NCBI GenBank assembly: GCA_946480825.1
Contig: CAMLLG010000060.1
Span: forward strand, 1 to 24,896
Length of the DNA stretch: 24,896 bases
Direction of reading: 5' to 3'
Source: an uncultured Lysobacteraceae bacterium
GTDB lineage: Bacteria; Pseudomonadota; Gammaproteobacteria; Xanthomonadales; Xanthomonadaceae
The notes below the pieces were generated by a model. The model worked only from the letters and a program-made list of their open reading frames with translations. It made no database searches and was not told where the DNA came from. Position 1 is the first letter of the stretch, and each line of letters opens with the position of its first letter. The position numbers and the translations under genes were made by a program. Of the stretch, positions 15,671 to 23,006 are shown in pieces.

Positions 15671-16333
15671 ATGCATTTCTCCAGGCACGTCTCCATGCAT
15701 CGCCCCGCCGTTATCGTCTTCGTTCTGATCGCCGCCTGTTGGCCGTGGACGCCGCCGGCCCGGGCGCAGGAGACGCTGATGAACCGCTGCACCGGCCCCG
15801 GCGGCAGCACCATCTACACCGACCGCCCCTGCGACAGCCTCGGCGCCACCGCGCGACTGCCGCGCGGTACCGGATCGGGCCCGGGGAATACCGGCGCGCG
15901 ACGCGGCGGTTGCGCGCGATCGATGCAGGAACTGATCCACGAAATCACCAACGCGATCGACACCCGCGACGTCAACCGGCTGGGCGCGGTCTATCACTGG
16001 CCCGGACACAGCCCCGAAAGCGGCTATCGCGTGCTCGATCAGTTGCAGGCGATCGTGGACCGGCCGCTGGTGGATATCGTGCCGCTGCGCGGCAACGCAC
16101 CCGCGATGGTCGCGGACGCCGCGCCGCAGGCGCCATCGCCACCCGTCGCGGATACGCTGCCACCGGCAGAACCCGCCGCGACCGCACCCGTCGACACGCC
16201 CGCCCGCCCGACCATCATCCGCCGAGCCCCGGTCGGACTGCGGCTGGAACAGACCCTTCGAAACGGCAGCACGCCGTCGCGCACGGTGTTCGGACTGCGC
16301 AGGCACCTCGACTGCTGGTGGATCACCTTCTGA
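15671..16333 (+). CDS. Exported DUF4124-like protein
   Basis: From ATG 15671 the product has 220 residues. In-frame ATGs at 15647, 15656 and 15695 are alternatives, and the start is not decisive. A signal peptide (VIVFVLIAACWPWTPPARAQ) is followed by RCTGPGGSTIYTDRPCDSLG. This resembles the DUF4124 pattern of a Cys, a short beta hairpin with YTDxPC, then a linker. A middle segment (SMQELIHEITNAIDTRDVNRLGAVYHWPGHS) looks helical. A Pro/Ala-rich linker and a C-terminal beta segment (VGLRLEQTLRNGS...CWWITF) close the protein. It is probably periplasmic with a disulfide. Its role is unknown. It lies 46 bases after the DUF2752 gene. Confidence 0.8.
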   Translation: MHFSRHVSMHRPAVIVFVLIAACWPWTPPARAQETLMNRCTGPGGSTIYTDRPCDSLGATARLPRGTGSGPGNTGARRGGCARSMQELIHEITNAIDTRDVNRLGAVYHWPGHSPESGYRVLDQLQAIVDRPLVDIVPLRGNAPAMVADAAPQAPSPPVADTLPPAEPAATAPVDTPARPTIIRRAPVGLRLEQTLRNGSTPSRTVFGLRRHLDCWWITF

Positions 16334-16540
16334 CCGCACCGAGACGGCGAAACCGAAGCTTCTGAGACGCCGCTCGCGAACCCGCATCGGATGCTGCGCC
16401 GCGGCTTGCGCAGGCGCCGGCCACGTGCGAACCATGGCGACGGGCAGGGCGTCCGCGGCATTCCGACCACCGACCAGCGTCCCGACATTGCATTCCCGCG
16501 GCCCGGACGCCGCAATGGAAGGACAGGGAGAGTCAAGCGC

Positions 16541-17809
16541 ATGAAACGTTCATCATTGTTCCTCGCCGTGGGCGCCATCGCCGCCGTCGGCTTCGCGACA
16601 TTCGCGACCCAGGCCGCCAGGCAGCCGCTCTTCATCACGATGAAGGCCACGCCTGCCGGCATCGGCGCCGATGCCAGCTATCGCGCGCTGGCCGACCACC
16701 GTGCCACCGAATCTGTGCAGCTGGTGCAGGCCGACGCATCGCAGATCGACGCCAAGAGCGAGCGCATCCAGCTCGGCCTCGGCGACGCCGGCACCGCCTA
16801 CCTGCGCAGCGCCACCCGGAACGCCGACGGCACCCTGGTGTGGTCCGGCACGCTGGGCCGCGATTTCGGCCCGCTCGACAGGATGAAGAGCGCCCTCGGC
16901 GGCGAGATCGCCGACGACCCGAACAACACCGTCACCATCGTGCGCAACGGCGACAAACTGACCGGCACCATCCGCGCCAACGGTCAACTCTATTCGCTGG
17001 CGCCGCTGCGCTCGGGCGGCCACGCCATCGTCCGCATCGACGAAGCGAAGATGCCGGCCGATCATCCCGCGGCATACGCGTCCCTGTGGCGCGCCGCGCC
17101 CGAGCCGCGACTTCGCGGCAAGGCACAGGCCAACGCGGGCGCGAAGGCCACGCGGGCACCGGCGGTCGTGCGGGTCATGGTGGTGTACAGCCAGTCCGCC
17201 GCGAACGCCGTGGGCGACCCGGTGGGCAAGGCCAACCTCGCGATTTCCGAAAGCAACCAGAGCTTCGTCAACAGCGGCGCGAACGTCACCTTCCAGCTCG
17301 CCGGCGTGTACACCGCCAACTACGTCAATGCGAGCTTCGACACCGACCTCAGCCGCTTCCGCGGCACCACCGATGGTTATCTCGACACGTACCACACCAC
17401 CCGCAACAACATCGGCGCGGACGTCAACGTCCTCATCACCACCAACACCACCTACTGCGGCCTGGGTTATCTCAACTCCACCGCCGCCAGCGCCTTCAGC
17501 GTGACCAGCTATTCGTGCATGACCGGCTACTACAGCTTCGCGCACGAAATCGGCCACAACTTCGGCGCGCGCCACGACCCGCAGACCGATCCCACCAGCT
17601 CGCCCTACCCGTACGGCCACGGCTACCGCTCGCCGACCAACCGCTGGCGCACGATCATGGCCTACAACTGCTCGCCCAGCTGTCCGCGCATCAACTACTG
17701 GTCCAACCCCGCCAAGACCTACAGCGGTCAGGCCATGGGCACGACCAACGTCTCCAACAACGCCCGCGTCCTCAGCGAACGGGCCGCCACGGTCGCCGCC
17801 TTCCGCTGA
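16541..17809 (+). CDS. Secreted M12B-like (reprolysin-like) zinc metalloprotease
   Basis: The product has 422 residues from ATG 16541, with GGGAG about 9 bases upstream; the frame is open to 16391 but the signal peptide begins at 16541 (MKRSSLFLAVGAIAAVGFAT). Residues 25-205 form a pro-region. The catalytic domain starts near VVRVMVVYSQSAANAVG (209-225), a typical metzincin first strand. Residues 335-346 read HEIGHNFGARHD, the full HExxHxxGxxHD zinc site with catalytic Glu336, and IMAY at 372-375 is the Met-turn. Cysteines at 306, 326, 377 and 381 suggest disulfides. No C-terminal sorting domain is seen. I infer an extracellular protease used for nutrient release or attack on other cells. A strong hairpin terminator follows 25 bases downstream. 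Confidence 0.93.
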   Translation: MKRSSLFLAVGAIAAVGFATFATQAARQPLFITMKATPAGIGADASYRALADHRATESVQLVQADASQIDAKSERIQLGLGDAGTAYLRSATRNADGTLVWSGTLGRDFGPLDRMKSALGGEIADDPNNTVTIVRNGDKLTGTIRANGQLYSLAPLRSGGHAIVRIDEAKMPADHPAAYASLWRAAPEPRLRGKAQANAGAKATRAPAVVRVMVVYSQSAANAVGDPVGKANLAISESNQSFVNSGANVTFQLAGVYTANYVNASFDTDLSRFRGTTDGYLDTYHTTRNNIGADVNVLITTNTTYCGLGYLNSTAASAFSVTSYSCMTGYYSFAHEIGHNFGARHDPQTDPTSSPYPYGHGYRSPTNRWRTIMAYNCSPSCPRINYWSNPAKTYSGQAMGTTNVSNNARVLSERAATVAAFR

Positions 17810-17834
17810 GCGCATCCGTGGTTCGCGATATCGG

Positions 17835-17860
17835 ACGGGGCCGCAAGGCCCCGTTCTTTC
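17835..17860 (+). terminator. Rho-independent terminator after the metalloprotease gene
   Basis: ACGGGGCC (17835-17842) pairs perfectly with GGCCCCGT (17847-17854) around a GCAA tetraloop and is followed by TCTTTC. The position 25 bases after the stop and the stable loop make it convincing. Confidence 0.85.
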
Positions 17861-17892
17861 GAGCGCCTCGGGCACCGGGGCGACGGCTGGCC

Positions 17893-17898
17893 TAAAAT
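17893..17898 (+). promoter_or_regulatory. -10 element of the ilvE promoter
   Basis: TAAAAT (5 of 6 to consensus) lies 34 bases before the ilvE ATG and after the upstream terminator, so ilvE is likely an independent unit. The -35 position reads poorly. Confidence 0.45.
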
Positions 17899-17932
17899 GG
17901 CCATCTTCCCGACTCCCGCCGCGGACACCGAC

Positions 17933-18850
17933 ATGGCCCAGCAATACCCCGAATGGATCTGGCACAACGGCAGCATCAAGCCCTGGGCCGAGGCCACCAC
18001 CCACGTGATGGCGCATGTCGTCCACTACGGCTCGTCGGTCTTCGAAGGCATCCGCTGCTACGACACCCCCGACGGCCCGGTGATCTTCCGCCTCACCGAC
18101 CACAACCGCCGCCTCTACGCCTCGGCCAAGATCTACGACATGGCCATGCCCTATGGCCTCGACGACATCAACGCCGCCTGCCGCGACGTGATCAAGGCGA
18201 ACGGGTTCACCACCGACTACCTGCGTCCGGTCGCGTATCGCGGCCTCGGCGGTTTCGGACTCTCCGCCGATACGCCCACCGACATGGCCGTGGCCACGTG
18301 GAAGATGGGCCAATACCTCGGCGCCGCGGTGCTGGAACAGGGCATCGACGCCTGCGTCTCCAGCTGGCAACGGTTCGCGCCGAACACGCTGCCCGCCGGC
18401 GCCAAGGCCGGCGGCAACTATCTCTCCGGCCAACTGGTCGCCCGCGAAGCGCGCCGCCTCGGCTTCGGCGAAGGCATCGCCCTCGCCTCCACCGGCCTGC
18501 TCAGCGAAGGCGCCGGCGAGAATCTCTTCCTCGTCTTCGACGGCGCCCTGCACACCACCCCGGTCAGCGCCGCACTGCTCAACGGCATCACCCGCAACAC
18601 CATCATCACCCTCGCCCGCGACGCCGGCATCGAAGTGATCGAACGCGACCTCCCGCGCGAATACCTCTATCTCTGCGACGAACTCTTCATGTGCGGCACC
18701 GCCGCCGAACTCACCCCGATCCGCTCCGTCGACGCCCGCCAGGTCGGCGCAGGCAAACCCGGCCCGATCACCCGCCAACTGCAGGGCCTGTTCTTCGGCC
18801 TGTTCAACGGCGAGACCCCGGACAAGTACGGGTGGCTGGAGCGCGTGTAA
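17933..18850 (+). CDS. ilvE: Branched-chain amino acid aminotransferase
   Basis: The 305-residue product compares with about 309 for E. coli IlvE. It is a PLP enzyme that exchanges amino groups between glutamate and the keto acids of valine, leucine and isoleucine. The start at ATG 17933 gives MAQQYPEWIWHNG, aligning with the E. coli N-terminus; an ATG at 17897 falls on the -10 box. Family features include HVMAHVVHYGSSVFEGIRCY and the PLP lysine Lys158 in GAKAGGNYLSGQ. The class IV signature continues with EGAGENLFLVFDG, then GITRNTIITLARD and CGTAAELTPI. All are intact. It follows a terminator and is itself followed by a 12-bp hairpin, so it is probably monocistronic. Confidence 0.97.
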   Translation: MAQQYPEWIWHNGSIKPWAEATTHVMAHVVHYGSSVFEGIRCYDTPDGPVIFRLTDHNRRLYASAKIYDMAMPYGLDDINAACRDVIKANGFTTDYLRPVAYRGLGGFGLSADTPTDMAVATWKMGQYLGAAVLEQGIDACVSSWQRFAPNTLPAGAKAGGNYLSGQLVAREARRLGFGEGIALASTGLLSEGAGENLFLVFDGALHTTPVSAALLNGITRNTIITLARDAGIEVIERDLPREYLYLCDELFMCGTAAELTPIRSVDARQVGAGKPGPITRQLQGLFFGLFNGETPDKYGWLERV

Positions 18851-18876
18851 ACGCACGCAGCTCGACCCGCATCACC

Positions 18877-18904
18877 CGAAGGCCACGCACCCGCGTGGCC
18901 TTCG
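18877..18904 (+). terminator. Hairpin terminator after ilvE
   Basis: A perfect 12-bp stem (18877-18888 with 18893-18904) closes a 4-base ACCC loop, 26 bases after the ilvE stop. The bases after it are only moderately T-rich (TCGTTG), but stem strength supports termination. Confidence 0.75.
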
Positions 18905-18980
18905 TCGTTGCGGCGCCCCTTCGTTGCGACGACCCATCGACCGCGCACTCACCGCAAGCCACCGCAACATGTTCGGGGCA

Positions 18981-19442
18981 GGCTTCGTAGGAGCGACGCA
19001 AGTCGCGACGAACGAAGCCGCATACGATCCGCCCCAACGACACCCCCAACCCCTGTCATCCCGAACGCGCGCAGCGCGGAGGGGCCTGCTGCCGCTGTTG
19101 TGGGAGCGCCGGCAGGCGGGATCGCGCCCAACCGCCACCACACTCTCACCGCAGGCCCACCGCAAAAGAGACGCAAATCGGAACGAACCATGCACAAGCA
19201 ACAGTCGATCCCTCCGCGCGGTGCGCGTTCGGGACGACAGGGGCTTCGGTAGCGGTGCGGCGAGGATGGATGTGCGGCTGCGTTTGTCGCGACTTCCGTC
19301 GCTCCCACAGTTGGCCTTCGGTGAGAATGCGGGGTGGGTGAGAGGCGGTCGCGCCTGCCGGCGCTCCTGCAAGGCAAGGGCAACAGCAACGGCGAGAGAG
19401 CAACAACAGGTCCCTCCGCGCTCCGCGCGTTCGGGATGACAG
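18981..19442. repeat. Mosaic of three interspersed repeat families in both orientations
   Basis: The convergent gap 18851-19516 holds no supported gene. Family 1 (GGAGCGACGCAAGTCGCGAC) occurs at 18990-19009 and inverted at 19286-19305 with one mismatch; the first copy is enclosed by GGCTTCGT (18981-18988) and ACGAAGCC (19012-19019), making a cruciform. Family 2 (GGAGCGCCGGCAGGCG) occurs at 19103-19118 and inverted, identical, at 19352-19367. Family 3 (CTGTCATCCCGAACGCGCG...) occurs at 19053-19083 and inverted at 19210-19240 and 19412-19442; the outer copies differ at 1 of 31 bases. The rest (19443-19516 and bases between copies) shows nothing else. Such elements are typical non-coding repeats of xanthomonads. 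Confidence 0.85.
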
Positions 19443-19516
19443 GTGTTCGGGTAGCGGCGTGTTCGAGCGCCGCGGTGGCGCGTGGCAGCAATGGCTCGCC
19501 GCAGCAGTGGTGCGCG

Positions 19517-20839
19517 TCAGTTGCCGAAGGTGAGCGTGGCGACGACGCCTTTCTCCGCGCCGGGGACGACGCGGACGCGCCAACCGTAGAGGGCGCAGAG
19601 GCGGCGGACGATCGAGAGGCCGATGCCGCCGCCCTGGGTGTGTTCGGCGTGGCTGCCGCGGTAGCCGCGTTCGAACAGGCGGGCGGCGTCTTCGGCGCTG
19701 AGGCCGGGGCCGCTGTCGATCACGTCGACCGCATTGCGGCCGAGGCGGACGATCACTTCGCCCGACTGCGTGTATTTCACGGCGTTGCCGATGAGATTGC
19801 TGAGCGCGACGGTGACCGCGGCGTCGGGGGCGTCGACGATCACCTGGCCGGGCGCACCGTCCAGGCGCAGCGTCAGCGGTTTGCCGCCGAGTTGGCCACG
19901 GTGTGCGTCGAGCAGGTGTTCGGCGAGCCGGCCGACATCGGCGGCGCCGTGGCCGCGTTCGTTGCGCGAGAGCAGCAGCAGCGCGCTGATGAGGTCGGTG
20001 CAGTTCTGTTCGGCGCGCTGGATGCGCTGCAGGCGGACGCGAGTTTTCTCGTCCATGTCGGGCTTGGCCAGCAGCAGTTCCGACGCGCCGCGGATCACCG
20101 CCAGCGGCGTGCGCAGTTCGTGGCTGACGTCGGCGTTGAATTCGCGGTCGCGCTTGACCACGTCGGTGAGGCGTTCGGCGTAGTCGTCGAGCGCTTTCGC
20201 CAGTTCGCCGACTTCGTCCTCGGCGAAATGCGCGGCCAGCGCTTCGGGCTGGCTGCTGCGGCCGGAGCGGCGCAGGCGCCGCGCCAGTTCGGTCACCGGG
20301 CTCATCACGCGCGAGGCCGCCCACCAGCCGACCAGCAGCGAGAACAGCGTGAACAGCACCACCGAGCCGAAGATCGCGCGATTGAACTGCGCATCGCCAC
20401 GGCTGGCGCGGGTCATGTCGTAGGCGAGGAAGAACCAGGCGTCCGGGGTCTTGCGCACCGCGAGTTTGTAGACGAACGGGGTGCCGTCGGGGTTCCTGCC
20501 GCTGAGGCGGTGGATGCCGTCCGACAGCGCATGCCACTCGGGACGATTCAGGCGAACCGATTCGAATTTGTCGGGCGTGTAGACGAACGCGCGGATCTGG
20601 TCGACGGCGAACTGCGGATTCGAAGGGTCTTCCTGGAAATTGCGCGCGGCCTCCGCGATGTTGCGGTTCATCAGGTCTTCGACCAGCGTGTTCTCCACGC
20701 GGCTGCGCGTCCACTGGGTGGCGAACGCGAAGAGCGAGGTCAGGCCGAAGCCCAGCAGCAGGAACGAGAGGATGATGCGGCTGCGCAGCCGCCGCCGGTA
20801 GGCGGGTCGCCGTCGGCGCGGCGGGTCTTTCTCAGGCAT
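19517..20839 (-). CDS. Sensor histidine kinase of a two-component system
   Basis: The product has 440 residues. A basic N-terminus (residues 1-21) precedes TM1 (about 22-40), a periplasmic sensor region of about 110 residues, and TM2 (about 155-175). A HAMP-like linker starts RVMSPVTELARRLRR. The H-box is FNADVSHELRTPLAVIRG with phospho-accepting His240. The N-box is NLIGNAVKYT (348-357), followed by DSGPGL (G1) and GGGIGLSIVRRL (G2), so the kinase appears competent. The periplasmic part has several aromatic and acidic residues but no domain I can name; the signal is unknown. Its start overlaps the regulator stop by 8 bases, showing tight coupling. It converges with ilvE across the repeat mosaic. 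Confidence 0.95.
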   Translation of the reverse strand: MPEKDPPRRRRPAYRRRLRSRIILSFLLLGFGLTSLFAFATQWTRSRVENTLVEDLMNRNIAEAARNFQEDPSNPQFAVDQIRAFVYTPDKFESVRLNRPEWHALSDGIHRLSGRNPDGTPFVYKLAVRKTPDAWFFLAYDMTRASRGDAQFNRAIFGSVVLFTLFSLLVGWWAASRVMSPVTELARRLRRSGRSSQPEALAAHFAEDEVGELAKALDDYAERLTDVVKRDREFNADVSHELRTPLAVIRGASELLLAKPDMDEKTRVRLQRIQRAEQNCTDLISALLLLSRNERGHGAADVGRLAEHLLDAHRGQLGGKPLTLRLDGAPGQVIVDAPDAAVTVALSNLIGNAVKYTQSGEVIVRLGRNAVDVIDSGPGLSAEDAARLFERGYRGSHAEHTQGGGIGLSIVRRLCALYGWRVRVVPGAEKGVVATLTFGN

Positions 20840-21515
20840 TGGTTTCGGGAACGGCGATGCGGTAGCCGATGCCGTGGCGGGTCTGGATCAGCGGCACGCC
20901 GAACGGCTTGTCCACCACCGCGCGCAGGCCGTGGATGTGGACGCGCAGGCTGTCGGAATCGGGCAATTCTTCGCCCCAGACGCGGGTTTCCAGTTCCTGG
21001 CGGGTGACGACGGCCGGCGAGGCTTCCATCAGCGCCTGCAGGATTTTCAGGGCGGTCGGGTTGAGCTGCAGCAGCTTGCCCTGGCGGCGCACTTCGAGCG
21101 TGTCGAGGTTGTATTCGAGATCGCCCACGTCCAGCACCCGGGTCTGGGTGCCCTTGCCGCGACGGGCGAGCGCGTTGAGGCGGACCTCGACTTCCTGCAG
21201 CGCGAAGGGTTTGACCAGATAGTCGTCGGCGCCGGAATCGAAACCGGCGATCTTGTTGTCCAGGGTGTCGCGCGCGGTGAGCATCAGCACCGGGGTCTGC
21301 TTGCGCGCTTCGCCGCGGAGCTTGCGGCAGACTTCCAGCCCGTCCATGCCGGGCAGATTCAGATCGAGCACGATGGCGTCGAACTCGTGGACGATGGCCA
21401 GATGCAGACCGGTGATGCCGTCGGCGGCGAAATCGACGGTATGGCCGCGGTCCTCCAGGTAGTCGCCGAGGTTGGCGGCGATGTCCTGGTTGTCTTCGAT
21501 CACGAGTATGCGCAT
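20832..21515 (-). CDS. OmpR-family response regulator
   Basis: The product has 227 residues. The receiver domain shows the acidic pocket Glu7/Asp8, phospho-acceptor Asp51 in VLDLNLPGMDG, Thr80 in LMLTARD and Lys102 in DDYLVKPF. The C-terminal winged helix ends in SLRVHIHGLRAVVDKP and RHGIGYRIA, an OmpR-like DNA-binding domain. It is the cognate regulator of the downstream histidine kinase, and the two genes overlap by 8 bases. AAGGA about 10 bases before ATG 21515-21513 supports the start. The regulon cannot be read from the sequence. The named xanthomonad systems I can recall did not match well enough to assign a symbol. Confidence 0.95.
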   Translation of the reverse strand: MRILVIEDNQDIAANLGDYLEDRGHTVDFAADGITGLHLAIVHEFDAIVLDLNLPGMDGLEVCRKLRGEARKQTPVLMLTARDTLDNKIAGFDSGADDYLVKPFALQEVEVRLNALARRGKGTQTRVLDVGDLEYNLDTLEVRRQGKLLQLNPTALKILQALMEASPAVVTRQELETRVWGEELPDSDSLRVHIHGLRAVVDKPFGVPLIQTRHGIGYRIAVPETNA

Positions 21516-21706
21516 GCGGTTGAATCCTTGGAGGTCCTGCTGAGACCGGTCGTGCGGCGAACGGTTCCCGGCACGGGGCCGGGCGATGCGCCGACACGCC
21601 CGGGCGGTGCGAAGGTCATTCTGTCACAGGCGGGCGAGCGCACCACCGACGCTACCGATGCGGTCGCCGCACGCAATGCGCGCATGCAAAGCGCACGGTC
21701 GCGATC

Positions 21707-21834
21707 GAAAAAATGGCCCGGGCGACATGGGCCGCCCGGGCCGAACCTTGGGTATCACCCGAAGACCGGTTCTGCATCAGCCCCCTGACGAGGATGGGTG
21801 GATAGACAGAGATCGGTCCGGACACGCTACGCCC
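21707..21834 (-). ncRNA. Candidate small RNA of about 128 nt downstream of rimK
   Basis: The minus strand has a promoter-like pair ending at 21841 and a strong terminator ending near 21707, with no reading frame of note between. The transcript would start near G21834. It contains a small hairpin GGGTGATACCC, C-rich unpaired stretches (TCCACCCATCC) and the terminator stem. It may instead be the 3' end of the rimK mRNA, either processed or independently transcribed. I cannot match it to a named sRNA family. Confidence 0.45.
21708..21742 (-). terminator. Strong rho-independent terminator (minus strand)
   Basis: A perfect 10-bp stem, GGCCCGGGCG (21733-21742 read on minus) with CGCCCGGGCC (21715-21724), closes an 8-base loop. 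On the minus strand it is followed directly by ATTTTTTCG. It ends rimK transcripts and/or a small RNA, and insulates the two-component genes from rimK. Confidence 0.88.
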
Positions 21835-21840
21835 GGGGCG

Positions 21841-21869
21841 ATTAAAGCGTCGTTAAAGGCAGATGACAG
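21841..21869 (-). promoter_or_regulatory. Promoter-like -35/-10 pair for the candidate sRNA
   Basis: On the minus strand CTGTCA (21869-21864, 4 of 6 to consensus) is followed after exactly 17 bases by TTTAAT (21846-21841, 5 of 6). This is a good pair for such GC-rich DNA, placed just after the rimK stop. Confidence 0.5.
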
Positions 21870-21895
21870 CCTGCGGCATCGCCACAGTCGATTTC

Positions 21896-22792
21896 TCACG
21901 ATCGCCGACGTTTGGTTTTCTTGTCGATTTTTTCCAGATTTTCAATGATTTTTCCTGCGACGTTCACGCCGGTGGCGGCCTCGATGCCTTCCAGCCCCGG
22001 GGAGGAGTTGACCTCCAGGACCAGCGGCCCGCGCCGGGCACGGATCAGATCGACCCCGGCCACGCCCAGCCCCAGGACCTTGGCGGCGCGCACCGCCACC
22101 GCACGCTCGTCGTCGCTGGCCACCGCCGCCTCGGCGCTGCCGCCGCGATGCAGGTTGGAGCGGAAGTCGCCCTTCGGCGCCTGACGTCGCATCGCCGCGA
22201 CCACCTCGTCGCCGACCACGAAGCAGCGCAGATCGGCACCTTCGGCCTCGGCGATGAACTCCTGCACCAGGAAGTTCGCGTACAGGCCGCGCAGGGCTTC
22301 GACCACGCTGCGCGAGGCCGACGGCTTCTCGGTGAGGATGACGCCGGCCCCCTGCGCGCTTTCGTTGAGCTTGATGACGTGCGGCGGCGGGCCCAGCATC
22401 GACAGCAGGTCGACGGTGTCGTCGGGGTTGTCGCCGAACACCGTCACCGGCATGTCGATGCCCTGCGCCGCCAGCAGCTGATGGGTGCGCAGCTTGTCGC
22501 GGGCGCGGGCGATGGCGTCGGCGCTGTTCGGGGTGACGCTGCCCATGAGTTCGAACTGATGCAGCACCGCGCAGCCGTAGCGGGTGATCGAAGCGCCGAT
22601 GCGCGGCAGCACCGCCTGGTAATCCGACAGCGGCCGTCCCTTGTAGTGCATGTCGAAACCGTCGTGGGCGATGCGCATGTAACAGCGCAGCGGATCGAGC
22701 ACGCGCGCGCTGTGTCCGCGCTCGCGCGCGGCCTCGACCAGCCGCCGGGTCGAATAGAGTTTGCTGTTGCGGGAAAGGATGGCGAGTTTCAT
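21896..22792 (-). CDS. rimK: RimK, ribosomal protein S6-L-glutamate ligase
   Basis: The 298-residue product aligns along its length with E. coli RimK as I remember it. Matching blocks are [110 protein letters not shown] and PGLEGIE. It is an ATP-grasp enzyme that adds glutamates to the C-terminus of ribosomal protein S6. The ATP-grasp acid/Asn residues (E in LVLEVN, N of VNSSPGL) are present. The C-terminus ends in a very basic tail (DKKTKRRRS) not in E. coli. The ribosome-binding site is weak. It is divergent from the lectin-like gene, with 214 bases between starts, and ends at a strong terminator 150 bases downstream. Confidence 0.95.
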   Translation of the reverse strand: MKLAILSRNSKLYSTRRLVEAARERGHSARVLDPLRCYMRIAHDGFDMHYKGRPLSDYQAVLPRIGASITRYGCAVLHQFELMGSVTPNSADAIARARDKLRTHQLLAAQGIDMPVTVFGDNPDDTVDLLSMLGPPPHVIKLNESAQGAGVILTEKPSASRSVVEALRGLYANFLVQEFIAEAEGADLRCFVVGDEVVAAMRRQAPKGDFRSNLHRGGSAEAAVASDDERAVAVRAAKVLGLGVAGVDLIRARRGPLVLEVNSSPGLEGIEAATGVNVAGKIIENLEKIDKKTKRRRS

Positions 22793-22880
22793 GCGTGCGT
22801 TCCGGTCGCGTCACGGCGGCGACAGCCTGCCCGTGTCGGGCGGCGGCCATGATGACAGTTGCGGCGAAGATGCGCCGGGC

Positions 22881-22904
22881 ATCCGCATCGCTTATCGTGC
22901 GGAT
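22881..22904. promoter_or_regulatory. Operator-like inverted repeat between rimK and the lectin-like gene
   Basis: ATCCGCA (22881-22887) and TGCGGAT (22898-22904) form a perfect 7-bp inverted repeat with a 10-base spacer that includes CTTATC. It sits in the middle of the divergent gap. No regulator is known. Confidence 0.3.
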
Positions 22905-23006
22905 CGTGCACCGGGACGCGCACCGTGGCCCGCCGTGCCCACCCCGTCGCCCCGCGCAGGGCGCCGGCCGACGGGATCACATCCACGAGAACAGGGGAGT
23001 TCCTTC

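Larger units (their letters stand above)
21516..21895. other. 380-base region between the response regulator and rimK
   Basis: No protein gene is supported. From right to left it holds a promoter-like pair at 21841-21869, a candidate small RNA (about 21707-21834), a strong terminator (21708-21742), all on the minus strand, and then about 190 bases that must contain the promoter for the two-component genes. In that last part TGTGACAGAATGACC on the minus strand (about 21616-21630) is the only AT-richer promoter-like stretch. Confidence 0.6.

Noticed and set aside
16553..18856. A 767-codon minus-strand frame across the metalloprotease and ilvE
   Set aside because: It spans two well-supported plus-strand genes and a terminator, and its composition (Gly/Ala/Val/Asp/Glu repeats) is that of an antisense shadow.
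18981..19442. A CRISPR-like array
   Set aside because: Copies are of three different families, in both orientations and with irregular spacing; there are no uniform spacers or cas genes.
19281..19444. An insertion sequence bounded by inverted repeats
   Set aside because: No transposase frame or target-site duplication is visible; the repeats fit non-autonomous short elements.
18908..19491. Several short open frames on both strands in the ilvE/histidine-kinase gap
   Set aside because: They read through the interspersed repeats, give near-duplicate peptides such as RTRAARRGLLP and NARSAEGP, and have no ribosome-binding sites.
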